A stretch of 64,000 bases of DNA from Holophagales bacterium (GCA_016716705.1 JADJVF010000002.1:1-64000), one strand, 5' to 3'. Shown: positions 16,827 to 26,181, counted from the stretch's first letter. Notes: a model not told the origin generated them from the letters alone. Numbers and translations: made by a program.

Positions 16827-17411
16827 ATGGAACTCGTCATGGACGTCGAAGCACCCGCCGGCCCCGGTCGGGACCTGGAGTGGGGTGCCGCGCTGAGGGG
16901 CCCCTTCCAGGCTCTGGCCGGCGGCGATGCCGCAGCCCTCGAGACGATCTGGGAGGTGGCGAGCCGCCGGCTCTACGGGCTCGCGCTCTGGCGGACGGGG
17001 AACGCGGAAGACGCGAGCGACGTCGTGCAGGAGGTCTTCGTCCGGCTGGCGTCCCGGCGGGCGGAGCTCTCGCGGGTGTCGACGCCGCACGTGTGGCTCC
17101 TGACGGTGACGCACAACGCCGCCGTGGATCGTCTGCGGCGCCGCGAGCGGCGGCGTTCCGAGCCGATCGAGAGCGCCGCGCTGGTGGCCGCCCCGGTGCA
17201 CGACCCCGGACGAAGGATCGAGGCCGAGCGGATGTCGCGGCTCCTGTCGGAGCTTCCCGAGGCCCAGCGCGAAGCCGTGGCGCTGCGACACGTCGAGGGG
17301 TGCTCTTACCGCGAGATCGGGCGCATCACCGGCGTGCCGACGTTCACCGCGGCGAGCCGCTGCCGTCTCGGGCTCGCGCGTCTTCGGCGGCTGATGGAAG
17401 GATTTCGATGA
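16827..17411 (+). CDS. ECF-family RNA polymerase sigma factor
   Basis: 194 residues. Region 2: YGLALWRTGNAEDASDVVQE with VFVRLASRR; region 2.4/3 linker VWLLTVTHNAAVDRLRRRER; region 4: LPEAQREAVALRHVEGCSYR and EIGRITGVPTFTAASRCRLG, the helix-turn-helix for the -35 box. Overlaps the next gene by four bases (ATGA), so the sigma factor, a membrane protein and a membrane-anchored unknown form one operon, the usual layout of an ECF factor with its controller. Confidence 0.93.
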   Translation: MELVMDVEAPAGPGRDLEWGAALRGPFQALAGGDAAALETIWEVASRRLYGLALWRTGNAEDASDVVQEVFVRLASRRAELSRVSTPHVWLLTVTHNAAVDRLRRRERRRSEPIESAALVAAPVHDPGRRIEAERMSRLLSELPEAQREAVALRHVEGCSYREIGRITGVPTFTAASRCRLGLARLRRLMEGFR

Positions 17412-17746
17412 ATCGCGACGACCTGTTCCGGGGCCTCGAGCCCCCTCCCCCTCCGCCCGGGCTTCGCGAGGCTGCGCTTCGGGCCGGGCGCGCGGCGATG
17501 GCCGCCGCCCCCGCGCGCGACACCTGGACGGCGCTCTTCACGAGCCGGAGCCTGCGCGTCGCCTGGCTGACCGCCGTTCTCGTCCTCACCGCCGCGAACC
17601 TCTTCGTTCCCCCGGGCCGGGCCGAAGGCCCCGGCCCCATCCGCCGCCTCGACCCCGAGGTGGCTGCAATCGGCCGGCTTCCCGGCCGCGGCGGGCCCGA
17701 CCTGCCCGGGATCCGGGAGAACGGCCTCGAAGGAGATCGACTGTGA
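17408..17746 (+). CDS. small single-span membrane protein, putative anti-sigma factor
   Basis: 112 residues with one membrane segment near residues 50-66 (VAWLTAVLVLTAANLFV). The N-terminal ~45 residues would be cytoplasmic and contain a short helix (GLREAALRAGRAAM), too short for a classical anti-sigma domain and without a His-x3-Cys-x2-Cys zinc motif. Its place directly after, and overlapping, the ECF sigma gene is the reason for the anti-sigma suggestion. GTGA overlap with the next gene. Confidence 0.6.
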   Translation: MNRDDLFRGLEPPPPPPGLREAALRAGRAAMAAAPARDTWTALFTSRSLRVAWLTAVLVLTAANLFVPPGRAEGPGPIRRLDPEVAAIGRLPGRGGPDLPGIRENGLEGDRL

Positions 17747-18837
17747 ACCGTTCCCGCCTCTACGTTCTCGGCGCCTGCGGCGTCGTCGTCGTCCTCGCGA
17801 CCCTTCTCGCCGTGCGGCTCCTCGGCCGGGAAGAGCGCGATGCGCCCGCGAAACCCGTCGTGCCGCTGGCGCGGTACGACGAGCCGGCCCCCCCGGCGAA
17901 GGTCCCGCCTCCCGTCGCGGCGGCCGGGCTGAAGATCCCCTGCTGGGGCTGCCCCGTCGAGGGCAAGAGCTGGCCGACGACGTTCCGGACCGACCTCGAC
18001 ATCCTCGCCCCGCTCGGAGACGGTGCCGGGAACGCGGCCCTCTGGCTGAAGGACTTCTCGAAGGCCGAGGGCTCGCGCAGCGAGGAGGCCGAGAAGGCGG
18101 CGAAGCGGCGCGTGGAAGGGCCTCCGGAGATCGGCAAGGTGCTGCCCCCGGACGACCCGCTCCTCCTCGAGGCCGAGCCGTGGGCCGACCAGGCGGTGAT
18201 GCGCTTCTACCCCGAGATCCTCCCGCTCGAGGGCTTCGCGACGCCGATTCCGAACCTCCTTCTCTCGCTCACCTTCGCGAAATCGTGGGTGGCGCGAGGC
18301 CTCGCGAATCCCGACTCCCCGACGGCCCTCGACGACTGCCGGCGGGCGATCCGGTGGGGCCGCCTCCTGCGGCAGGACGACGTCACCGTGATCCAGGATC
18401 TGATCGGCCTCGCCTGCATCCGCATCGGCGCTCAGGGGCTCTACGACCTCGCCTCCCGTCGCGGCGACATGCCGCTCATGCTCGCGTCGGCCATCGTCGT
18501 CGGCGAGCACGGCCCGCAGCGCCTCAGGACCATGGAGCTCATCCGCATCCGGGGCGACGCCGTCGTCATCAGCGGCGAAGACCGGGCCGGCGACGGCAGG
18601 CTCGACGTCCTCGTCGACCGCGCCCGGAACGCTCCCGACCGCCGCTTCCGCGGAGAGGCCGTGCTCCAGCTCGCCATCGTTCGCCAGGAAGGGACGAGGG
18701 CCCAGAGGCAGCGCGCCGAGGAGACGCTCGCGGAGATCGCCGCCGCGAAGGACCCCATCCTCTCGGCCCTCGCGCGCTGGGCCCGGACGGCGACCTTGAC
18801 GAAAGCCGAGCTCGCCCAGCAGGCCGGAACGATGTAG
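17743..18837 (+). CDS. membrane-anchored protein of unknown function in the ECF operon
   Basis: 364 residues, GTG start overlapping the previous stop. A single N-terminal membrane anchor (residues 7-27) is followed by a proline-rich linker and a periplasmic helical domain. A CWGC motif near residue 66 could bind a metal or form a disulphide. The rest (PDSPTALDDCRRAIRWGRLL, GLYDLASRRGDMPLMLASAI, RRFRGEAVLQLAIVRQEGTR) looks like alpha-helical repeat (HEAT/TPR-like). Family not recognised. Confidence 0.65.
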   Translation: MNRSRLYVLGACGVVVVLATLLAVRLLGREERDAPAKPVVPLARYDEPAPPAKVPPPVAAAGLKIPCWGCPVEGKSWPTTFRTDLDILAPLGDGAGNAALWLKDFSKAEGSRSEEAEKAAKRRVEGPPEIGKVLPPDDPLLLEAEPWADQAVMRFYPEILPLEGFATPIPNLLLSLTFAKSWVARGLANPDSPTALDDCRRAIRWGRLLRQDDVTVIQDLIGLACIRIGAQGLYDLASRRGDMPLMLASAIVVGEHGPQRLRTMELIRIRGDAVVISGEDRAGDGRLDVLVDRARNAPDRRFRGEAVLQLAIVRQEGTRAQRQRAEETLAEIAAAKDPILSALARWARTATLTKAELAQQAGTM

Positions 18838-18841
18838 AGGC

Positions 18842-19777
18842 TTACTTCGCGAGCCAGCGCTCGACGTCGATGGCGCTCTTGCAGCCTTCGCCGGCGGCGC
18901 TGACGGCCTGGCGGTAGATGTGGTCGGCGACGTCGCCGGCGGCGAAGACGCCCTCGACGGAGGTGTAGGTCGTCGGGTGCTTCACCTCGAGGTAGCCGAC
19001 GTCGTTCATCGCGAGCTTGCCGCGGAAGATCTTCGTGTTCGGCTCGTGGCCGATGGCCGAGAAGTAGCCCTGCACGGGAATCTCGCGCTCGGCGCCGGTC
19101 TTGAGGTTCTTCACGCGGATGCCGCGGACGCCCGTCTCGGGCTCGCCGAGGATCTCGGTGATGGTGCTGTCCCAGACGACCTCGATCTTCGGGTTGTCGA
19201 GGACCCTCTGGGCCATGATCTTCGAGGCGCGGAACTCGTTGCGGCGGTGGACGAGCCAGACCTTCGACGCGAACTTGGTGAGGAAGTTCGCCTCTTCCAT
19301 CGCGGTGTCGCCGCCGCCGACGATGGCGACCTCCTTGCCGCGGAAGAAGAAGCCGTCGCACGTGGCGCAGGCCGAGACGCCGTGGCCCATGAGCTTCTGC
19401 TCGCTCGGGAGGCCGAGGTACTTGGCCGTGGCGCCGGAGGCGATGATGAGGGCGTCGCACGTGACCTTCGCGCCGCTCTCGAGGGAGAGCGTGAAGGGGC
19501 GCTTCTCGAGGTCGGCGTCGACGACGGTGTCGGTGGCGACCTCGGTGCCGAAGCGGACGGCCTGCTTGCGCGTGACGTCCATCAGCTCGGTGCCCTGGAT
19601 GCCGTGCTCGAAGCCGGGGTAGTTCTCGACCTCGGTCGTGGTCGTGAGCTGGCCGCCGGGCTGGACGCCCTCGAGGACGAGGGGCTCGAGGTTGGCGCGG
19701 GAGGCGTAGATGGCGGCGGTGAGGCCCGCGGGGCCCGACCCGATGATGACGACCTTGTAGTGGCTCTTGTTCGGCAT
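18842..19777 (-). CDS. trxB: thioredoxin reductase
   Basis: 311 residues. FAD-binding VVIIGSGPAGLTAAIYASRA at the N-terminus, redox-active CATC at residues 137-140 within VSACATCDGFFFRGK, NADPH-binding VAIVGGGDTAMEEANFL, and the C-terminal GVFAAGDVADHIYRQAVSAA. Transfers electrons from NADPH to thioredoxin. No thioredoxin gene is adjacent. ATG 19777, divergent from sixA across 128 bases. Confidence 0.96.
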   Translation of the reverse strand: MPNKSHYKVVIIGSGPAGLTAAIYASRANLEPLVLEGVQPGGQLTTTTEVENYPGFEHGIQGTELMDVTRKQAVRFGTEVATDTVVDADLEKRPFTLSLESGAKVTCDALIIASGATAKYLGLPSEQKLMGHGVSACATCDGFFFRGKEVAIVGGGDTAMEEANFLTKFASKVWLVHRRNEFRASKIMAQRVLDNPKIEVVWDSTITEILGEPETGVRGIRVKNLKTGAEREIPVQGYFSAIGHEPNTKIFRGKLAMNDVGYLEVKHPTTYTSVEGVFAAGDVADHIYRQAVSAAGEGCKSAIDVERWLAK

Positions 19778-19905
19778 GATGTCCTCGCTGTAGACCTGAC
19801 CCCGGAGGATCCGTCTGCTTCGTGCCGATAAAGTACCGCATCGGCTCCCGGGAAGGGGCGCCGGCGCATCTCCTTTGCGATTTCTCCGTGTGGTAGATTT
19901 TCAGA

Positions 19906-20394
19906 ATGCTCCTCTACATCCTGCGTCACGCCGAGGCGGAGGCCCTCTCCCCGAGCGGACTCGACGCGGACCGTGCCCTCACCGACGCGGGGACGAAGCG
20001 GATGAAGCTGGTGGCGCGCGCCATCGCCAGGATGGAGCCCGCTTTCGACGCGATCTTCGTGTCGCCGCTCCTGCGCGCGCGACAGACGGCCGAGCCCGTG
20101 GCCGCGGCGTGCCGGTTCAAGGGTGAGCTGACGATCACCGAGGCGCTCGCCCCCGGTGCCGACCCGGCGATCCTCCTCGAAGAGCTGGAGGCGGCGGGCT
20201 GCAGCTCGGCGCTCGTCGTGGGCCACGAGCCGCACCTCGGCACCCTCGTCGGCCGCCTCGTCTCGGGGCGAAAGGACGTCGAGGTGCCGATGAAGAAGGC
20301 CGCGCTCGCCGTCTTCGAGATTTCCCCCCACCACGGCGCCGGCCGCGCCGAGCTGAAGTCCTACCTCCCCCCCCGCCTCCTCGAACGTCTCTGA
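19906..20394 (+). CDS. sixA: SixA-like phosphohistidine phosphatase
   Basis: 162 residues, short histidine-phosphatase fold. The catalytic RHG-type motif is present as YILRHAEAEAL, with the arginine motif in SPLLRARQTAEPV and the second histidine in VVGHEPHLGTLV. SixA removes phosphate from histidine in phosphotransfer proteins. An alternative role is small-molecule phosphatase: in mycobacteria glucosyl-3-phosphoglycerate phosphatase belongs to this superfamily, and a glucosylglycerate cluster lies next door. That alternative is inference from context. Confidence 0.85.
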   Translation: MLLYILRHAEAEALSPSGLDADRALTDAGTKRMKLVARAIARMEPAFDAIFVSPLLRARQTAEPVAAACRFKGELTITEALAPGADPAILLEELEAAGCSSALVVGHEPHLGTLVGRLVSGRKDVEVPMKKAALAVFEISPHHGAGRAELKSYLPPRLLERL

Positions 20395-20404
20395 CGACTC
20401 GCCG

Positions 20405-22264
20405 TCAGCGCAGCCAGACGACCTGGTAGGGACCCAGGCGCAGGTCCGTCTCGCCACCGTCCACCGGGACCTCATCGCCCGAGACGAGGTCGACGAGGTG
20501 GCCTCCCGCGAGGCCGGCGTCGGCGGGCCGGAGGCGCAACGCGACCTCGGAGCCCGAGACTTCGACGATCGTGACGACGGTCGGCCCCCCGCCGACGGGA
20601 GTCCTCGCGAGGGCGAAGAGCCGCGGATCGAGCCGCAGGACCCGCTGCGCCGCCGCGGGGTGGAACGCCGGCTCGGCCGCCCGCCGCGAGAGGAGGTCGA
20701 TGAAACGGCTCGCCGTCCGTGACGGGATCGAGGTGGGATCGGCGAACTGGTCGAAGAGCCACTCCTCCCGGAGGGCCGAGCGGTTGATCGAGCGCGCCTG
20801 TCCGTCCCGCCGGACCGCATCGAGGTCGTTTCGCGCGCCGAAGAAGCTGAGGAGGTAGATGCCGGGCACGCCCTTCAGCGCGAGGGCGATCGCGCGGGCG
20901 GCGACGAAGCGGTCGACCTGCCTCTCGGGTTCCTCCCCCGGAGTCGCGTCGTTCAGGGCGCTCCACCAGGTGACGTTCAGCTCGTAGGGGACCGCCGCGC
21001 CCCCCTCGCCCGTTCGCATCGAGACGAGACCGCCGACGGCCCTCACACGCTCGCAGAGGCGGGCGATCTCCTCCCCGGGGAGGATGCCGCGCGCGCCCAT
21101 CAGCCCGATGCCGTCGTGCGAGTCGAGGAAATTGAAGAAGGTGGTCGTGTCGGACGGTGGCTCGAGCCCGGCCGCCCAGCGCGAGAGCACCTCCGCCGAG
21201 CGGTGACGAACGCGTGGAGGACGAGCGGAGGCAGCGCGAAGTTGTAGACCATCTGCGCTTCGTCCGTGCCGTCGCCAAGTAGGTGACGTTGTCGGCGTGG
21301 GGGACGTTCGTCTCCGTCACGAGGGCGACGTGCGGTGCCGCCGCGTCGAGGACGTCGCGAATCAGCTTCACGACCTCGTGCGTCTGCTTCAGGTGAGCGC
21401 AGCTCGTCCCGAGCTCGTGCCAGATGTAGGTGACGGCGTCGAGCCGGACGAGGTCCGCCCCGCGCCGGACGTAGGAGAGGAGGATCTCGAGGACCTCGAC
21501 CAGCACGCGCGGGTGCCGGAAGTTCAGGTCGATCTGGTCGCGCGAGAAGGTCGTCCAGAGCCACCGCGGGCCATCGACCGTGGCGAACTCGCTCAGGAGG
21601 TCCGATGTCCGGGGTCTCAGGACGAGCTTCAGGAGGTCGTCGTCGATCTCCTCGCGCGAGGAGAAGACGCGGAAGAAACGGTCGTACTCCGGGTCGCCCG
21701 CCAGGAACTTCTGGAAGCGGCGGCTCTTCGACGAGATGTGGTTGAACACCCCGTCGAACATGAGCCGGAAGCCCCGTCCGAGGCGGGCGATCTCCTCCCA
21801 GCTGCCGAGCCTCGGGTCGACTTCCTCGTACGAGACGATCGAGAAGCCGCGGTCGGAGGAGGATGGGAAGAACGGGAGGACGTGGACGGTGGTGACGAGG
21901 CCGCGAAAGAAGACGAAGGCGAAATCGGAGAGCGTCCGCAGCGGCGTGCGTCCGTCCGAGACGACGAGGTCGCCGTAGGTGATGAGGACGGCGTCCTTCT
22001 CCGTGAAGCGGCGTCGCGCGTCGAACGACGCCTCCGCCTCACGGATCCGAGGAGTGGCGTAGGCGTCGTGGACCTTCACGAGCCGGTCGACGTTTCGCAC
22101 GACCATGTCGGCGCGCCCGTACCCGTAGAGAAAGGCGGCACGGTTCCGATGCGCGCCTCGAGAGCGGGCGAGAGGCCGCGCAGGGGCTGTGCGTAGTCCG
22201 GCTCGGGAAGGTAATCGAGACCGCGGAAGGGGTCCGCGGCGGCCTGCTTCGAGCTTCCGGGCAT
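20405..22264 (-). pseudogene. GH13 glycoside phosphorylase (sucrose/glucosylglycerate phosphorylase type), three frameshifts
   Basis: Conceptually about 620 residues. Hallmarks of the GH13_18 phosphorylase group are visible: FLYGYGRADMVVRNVDRLVK, HVLPFFPSSSDRGFSI, the nucleophile region ADLVRLDAVTYIWHELGT, the acid/base in ALVTETNVPHADNVTYL, FNFLDSHDGIGL. These enzymes split glucosides with phosphate to glucose-1-phosphate. The frame breaks near 22140, 21280 and 21200; each is explained by one missing base, and all conserved motifs survive. Divergent from a GT81-type synthase at 22370, which points to glucosylglycerate as substrate. It may be a functional gene spoiled by sequence error. Confidence 0.82.
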
Positions 22265-22369
22265 ATGCGAAAGCTAGCACGCGCGGCAGACGCGCCGAGA
22301 CCCCCGAAGGACCCGCTGGAATGGCCGTTTTCGCTTCCCACCGGATGCGGCCGCGGGGAAGAATGGGCC

Positions 22370-23590
22370 ATGAGCGACTTCGCGCAGAACGGGCCGATCA
22401 CGACCCTCACCCGTCTCGGAAACCGGCCGCTCGTGGAGCTGGAAGACGCCCTCGTCCGCCACACCCGCCGGAACAAGGCCGCCCTCCTCATCCCGTCCCT
22501 CATCTCGGAGCTGGAGCGCCCGGCGCTCCTGAAGATCTGCGACGAGATCGCGCAGGCCCCGTACCTCGACACGGTCCTCATCTCCCTCGACCGGGCCGAC
22601 GAGGCCGGCTACCGCAGCGCGCTCGACTACTTCAAGCGCCTGAAGCGGCGGACCGTGGTCCTCTGGAACGACGGCCCCGGCGTGACGGCGCTCCTGGCGA
22701 AGCTCGGGAAGGCGGACCTCGCCCTCGGCGAACGGGGAAAGGGGCGCGCCTGCTGGATCGGCTTCGGCTACCTCCTCGCGCAGGGGAACGTCGAGTACAT
22801 CGCGCTGCACGACGCCGACGTCCTCGACTACGACCGCGCGATGCTCGCCCGGCTCCTCTACCCGATCGCCGACCCGATCCTGAACTTCGACTTCTGCAAG
22901 GGCTACTACGCGCGGTTCACCGACCGCCTGAACGGCCGCGTGGCCCGCCTCTTCGTCGGCCCGCTCCTCGGGTCGCTCCGGTCGCTCCTCGGCACGAACG
23001 CCTACATCGAGTTCCTCTCTTCCTTCCGCTACCCGCTCGCCGGCGAGTTCGCCCTCTCCGCCGACCTCCTCCGCCAGATCCGAGTCCCGTCGGACTGGGG
23101 CCTCGAGGTGGGGACGCTCTCCGAGGTCTACCGGCACCGTTCGCCCCGGCGCGTCTGCCAGGTCGACATCGCCGACCGCTACGACCACAAGCACCAGGTG
23201 CTCTCTCCGGAGGACCCGACGAAGGGCCTCCACCGGATGGCGGCCGACATCGCCAAGCACCTCCTGCGGACCCTCGCCGCCGCCGACACCGTCCTCGGCG
23301 ACGGGACCCTCAAGTCGCTCCTCGCTTCCTACCAGAGGCGGGCCGAGGACGCCGCATCGAGCTTCTACGCCCTGGCGAAGATGAACGGCCTCGTCTTCCC
23401 GAGGCACGAGGAGGAGATGGCGATCGCGACCTTCGCCGGCGCGCTGAAGAGCGGCGTCGAGCAGTTCCTCGCCGACCCGCTCGGCGCGCCGCTCATCCCG
23501 AACTGGGCGCGCGTCCTCTCGGCCGTCCCCGAGGCGGGAGACCTCCTCCTGGAGGCGGTCGTCGCCGAGGGGGGCATCCTGAACGGGTGA
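22370..23590 (+). CDS. GT81-type glucosyl-3-phosphoglycerate synthase
   Basis: 406 residues from ATG 22370 (GGGGAAG upstream). A retaining GT-A fold is indicated by ALLIPSLISELE, the DxD-type metal motif in YIALHDADVLDYDRAMLARL, GYYARFTDRLNGRVARLF, and the active-site SDWGLEVGTLSEVYRH with IADRYDHKHQ, the pattern of GpgS/MpgS-like enzymes that transfer glucose from an NDP-sugar to 3-phosphoglycerate. The product, once dephosphorylated, is glucosylglycerate, an osmolyte and nitrogen-starvation solute. Paired divergently with a GH13 phosphorylase that could degrade it. Donor nucleotide not deducible. Confidence 0.78.
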   Translation: MSDFAQNGPITTLTRLGNRPLVELEDALVRHTRRNKAALLIPSLISELERPALLKICDEIAQAPYLDTVLISLDRADEAGYRSALDYFKRLKRRTVVLWNDGPGVTALLAKLGKADLALGERGKGRACWIGFGYLLAQGNVEYIALHDADVLDYDRAMLARLLYPIADPILNFDFCKGYYARFTDRLNGRVARLFVGPLLGSLRSLLGTNAYIEFLSSFRYPLAGEFALSADLLRQIRVPSDWGLEVGTLSEVYRHRSPRRVCQVDIADRYDHKHQVLSPEDPTKGLHRMAADIAKHLLRTLAAADTVLGDGTLKSLLASYQRRAEDAASSFYALAKMNGLVFPRHEEEMAIATFAGALKSGVEQFLADPLGAPLIPNWARVLSAVPEAGDLLLEAVVAEGGILNG

Positions 23591-23597
23591 CCCGGGC

Positions 23598-24947
23598 TCA
23601 GGGAGGAAGCAGGAACGCGAGGACGACGACGAGCGTCGGCACGAGCGCGCCGAGGAGGAGGCCGATCGGCAGGATGCCGTCGGGGAAGTAGCGGGAGAGG
23701 ATCGACTGCCCGGCCGGGTTCGGGGCGTTCGCGATGACGGTGAGGCCGCCTCCCGCCACCGCCCCTGAGACGACGGCGTACTTCAGCTCGGGCGTGAACC
23801 CGGGGACGAGCGAGGCGAGGTAGGTGATCGCGGCGTTGTCGTTGAACGCCGTCAGGATCGTCGCGCCCGCGAAGAGCGCCCCGACGTCGAGCCGGGCGAG
23901 GAGCGGGGCGATCCACCACTGCTGGAGCGTCCCGTGGAGGACGAGGCCCGCGAGGAAGAAGCCGACGAGGAGCGGGGGCCTGAGGTTCAGCGGGTTCTGG
24001 TGGGGCGCCGTCGCCTGCGTGAAAGCGAGGAAGTAGAGGAAGCCCGCGACGAAGAGGGCGGGCGTGTGGGCGGTGAAGACGGTCCAGCCGAGGAAGAGGA
24101 GGTGGGTGCCGACGATCCACGCGGGGACCGTCCGCTCCGACGGGCGCTCCACCGGGTCCGCCAGGCGCGCCTTCTTCTTCCCGGCGAGGCCGGCGAACTC
24201 CGTCCGGAAGAAGAATGCAAAGAGCGCCGTCGAGACGAAGACGGCGAGCGCCGCCTTCCACCCGAAGTTGCGGAGCATGAACGTCAGGCCCCAGCCGTAC
24301 TTCGCCGCGACCATCAGGACGGGGGGCGCGGCGAAGTGGGTGAGGGTGCCGCCGACCGAGACGTTCACGAAGAGGAGTCCGAGCGTGCCGTACTTCAGCC
24401 TCGGGGAGGGGTTCAGCTCGTAGAGGTGCCTCGCGAGGAGGAGCGCGCAGATCGTCATGGCCGCCGGCTCGGTGATGAAGGAGCCGAGGAGCGGACCGAC
24501 CGTCAGGATCGCGGCCCACCAGGCGAGCGGCGTCTTCCCGCCGAGGCTCGCGACGGCCCCGAGGCACTTCTCCGCGAAGGAGAGGACCGGCCGCGTCGAG
24601 GCGATCGCCATGACGACGACGACGAACATCGGCTCGGTGAAGTGGACGTGCGCCACGTAGCCCTCGACGGAGTGCCACCCCTTCATCACGGCCGCCGCGA
24701 CGAGCAGCGGGATCGCCCAGATGCCGAAGACCGCCTCCACCTCGCCGAAGAAGTGGAGCATCTCGACGCGGAAGCTGTGCCCGTCGCCCCCGGTCTCCTT
24801 CGCGATCCGGTGCTGGAGCCGGTGCGCGGCCGCGGTGATCCTCGCCGCGAGGAAGGTGTGGACGATGGCCAGGACGAAGACGACGGTGGCGACGACGTTT
24901 ACCGGCTCCGCCTCGGCGCGGTGGACGAGGAGCTGCCAGAGGGTCAT
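23598..24947 (-). CDS. putative Na+/H+ antiporter (PF07399-type)
   Basis: 449 residues, about ten to eleven membrane spans. Conserved motifs LGSFITEPAAMTICALLLAR, VNVSVGGTLTHFAAPPVLMV, FNDNAAITYLASLVPG and IANAPNPAGQSIL are typical of this ion-transporter group; acidic FITEP and FNDNA residues probably carry the ion. It is on the same strand as, and 147 bases after, the mrp operon, so both sodium/proton systems may be co-regulated. Ends eight bases from the convergent GT81 gene. Assignment of substrate rests on the family only. Confidence 0.8.
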   Translation of the reverse strand: MTLWQLLVHRAEAEPVNVVATVVFVLAIVHTFLAARITAAAHRLQHRIAKETGGDGHSFRVEMLHFFGEVEAVFGIWAIPLLVAAAVMKGWHSVEGYVAHVHFTEPMFVVVVMAIASTRPVLSFAEKCLGAVASLGGKTPLAWWAAILTVGPLLGSFITEPAAMTICALLLARHLYELNPSPRLKYGTLGLLFVNVSVGGTLTHFAAPPVLMVAAKYGWGLTFMLRNFGWKAALAVFVSTALFAFFFRTEFAGLAGKKKARLADPVERPSERTVPAWIVGTHLLFLGWTVFTAHTPALFVAGFLYFLAFTQATAPHQNPLNLRPPLLVGFFLAGLVLHGTLQQWWIAPLLARLDVGALFAGATILTAFNDNAAITYLASLVPGFTPELKYAVVSGAVAGGGLTVIANAPNPAGQSILSRYFPDGILPIGLLLGALVPTLVVVLAFLLPP

Positions 24948-25094
24948 CCCCGCCTCGCCCGTGTAGGCGTCGAGCGGGAGAGGGAGCGAGTCTCCCGCCA
25001 GGGCGGCCGCCTCCGTCGCAGCGCGGGGGGGAGGGCGCGCGGACCGGGGTCTTCGCGGATTCTGGCATCCCCTGCCCGGGCCTCGCGCGGCCGG

Positions 25095-25451
25095 TCAGGG
25101 GTCGGGATCGGCCTGGACGTTTCCCTGCGGCCTCGGCATCTCGTTGACCTTCGTCCCGGGGAAGAGAGGGACGCCGAGCGCGAACGCGGCGCGGCCGATG
25201 GCGTGGGCGGCGAGGGGAGCCGTCAGGAAGACGAACGCGACGGCCGCGAGGGCACGCGTCGCGACCCCGAGGTCGTCGAACGCGATGGCGAGGGCGAGGA
25301 AGATGCACATCTTCGCGAGCGTCGACGCCTTGGACGTCGCCGACAGGCGGGTAAAGACGTCGGGCATCCGGAGGACGCCGAGGGCGGCGAGAAAGGCCGT
25401 GGCGACGCCGGCGAGCATGAGCACCGCGGCGAGGAGCTCGCGGACGCTCAC
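25095..25451 (-). CDS. mrpG: Mrp antiporter subunit G
   Basis: 118 residues, three membrane spans (LLAAVLMLAGVATAFLAALG; ALAIAFDD region; ALAAVAFVFLTAPLAAHAIG) and the conserved VLRMPDVFTRLSATSKASTL motif of MnhG/PhaG. Last gene of mrpABCDEFG; overlaps mrpF by four bases. The proline-rich tail is not conserved. Confidence 0.92.
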   Translation of the reverse strand: MSVRELLAAVLMLAGVATAFLAALGVLRMPDVFTRLSATSKASTLAKMCIFLALAIAFDDLGVATRALAAVAFVFLTAPLAAHAIGRAAFALGVPLFPGTKVNEMPRPQGNVQADPDP

Positions 25452-25717
25452 CGCGACCGCTCCAGGTAGGCGGCGAAGGCGACCGTGCCGAGGAACGACA
25501 GGAGCGCGAGGACGATCGCCACGTCGATGTAGACGTCGTTTCCGGAGGCGAGGGCGACGACGGCCACGACGCTGATCCCGAGCGTCGAGAGGAGGTCGAG
25601 GCCGACGACCCGGTCGGGGAGGCTCGGTCCGAGCCCGATCCGCGCGGCCGTCAGGAGCAGGGCGACCCCGAGGACGGGGAGGGCGACCCAGAGGGCGAGC
25701 CCGGCGAGGAGCGTCAC
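25448..25717 (-). CDS. mrpF: Mrp antiporter subunit F
   Basis: 89 residues from GTG 25717, whose GTGA overlaps the mrpE stop. Three membrane spans and the MrpF motif GPSLPDRVVGLDLLSTLGI followed by YIDVAIVLALLSFLGTVAFA. Confidence 0.92.
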   Translation of the reverse strand: MTLLAGLALWVALPVLGVALLLTAARIGLGPSLPDRVVGLDLLSTLGISVVAVVALASGNDVYIDVAIVLALLSFLGTVAFAAYLERSR

Positions 25718-26181
25718 TCGAAGACCTCCTTCACCCGCCGCTCGAACCCTTCCTTCACCTCGCGCCGGAAGGCGTCGGGGTCGGCGACGTCGAGGGCGTG
25801 GACCCAGAGCGTCCGCCGGTCGGGGGAGACGTCGAGGCTGAGCGTTCCGGGGGTCAGCGTGATCAGGTTCGCGAGGACCGTGATGCCGGCGTCGCTCGTC
25901 AGGTCGAGGGGCACCGCGACGATGCCCGGCGAGAGCGACGACACGGGCCGCAGGATGCTCCTGGCGACCGCGGCGTTCGAGAGGAGGAGTTCCTTGAGGA
26001 AGTAGAGGAGGAGCCCGGCGGCCTTCGGGGCTTTCGAGAGCCGGAAACCGAGCCGCCCCCGGAACCGCACGAGGACCAGGAGAAGCGCGGAGACGACCGC
26101 TCCCTCGAGGAAGTTCGCGAGCGTGACCTCTCCCGTCAGGGCGACCCAGGCGGCCGTGAGGAGGAGGAGTGCGACGAGCAC
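25714..26181 (-). CDS. mrpE: Mrp antiporter subunit E
   Basis: 155 residues, GTG start at 26181, three bases after mrpD. Two N-terminal membrane helices, then the MrpE-specific VARSILRPVSSLSPGIVAVP, LANLITLTPGTLSLDV and a cytoplasmic tail ending in FERRVKEVFE. Confidence 0.92.
   Translation of the reverse strand: MLVALLLLTAAWVALTGEVTLANFLEGAVVSALLLVLVRFRGRLGFRLSKAPKAAGLLLYFLKELLLSNAAVARSILRPVSSLSPGIVAVPLDLTSDAGITVLANLITLTPGTLSLDVSPDRRTLWVHALDVADPDAFRREVKEGFERRVKEVFE

Noticed and set aside
19786..19805. Fifth copy of the island repeat (ctgtagacctgacccc) upstream of trxB
   Set aside because: Only the GTAGACC-GACCCC end matches; the heptad repeat is absent and the context is a housekeeping promoter region.
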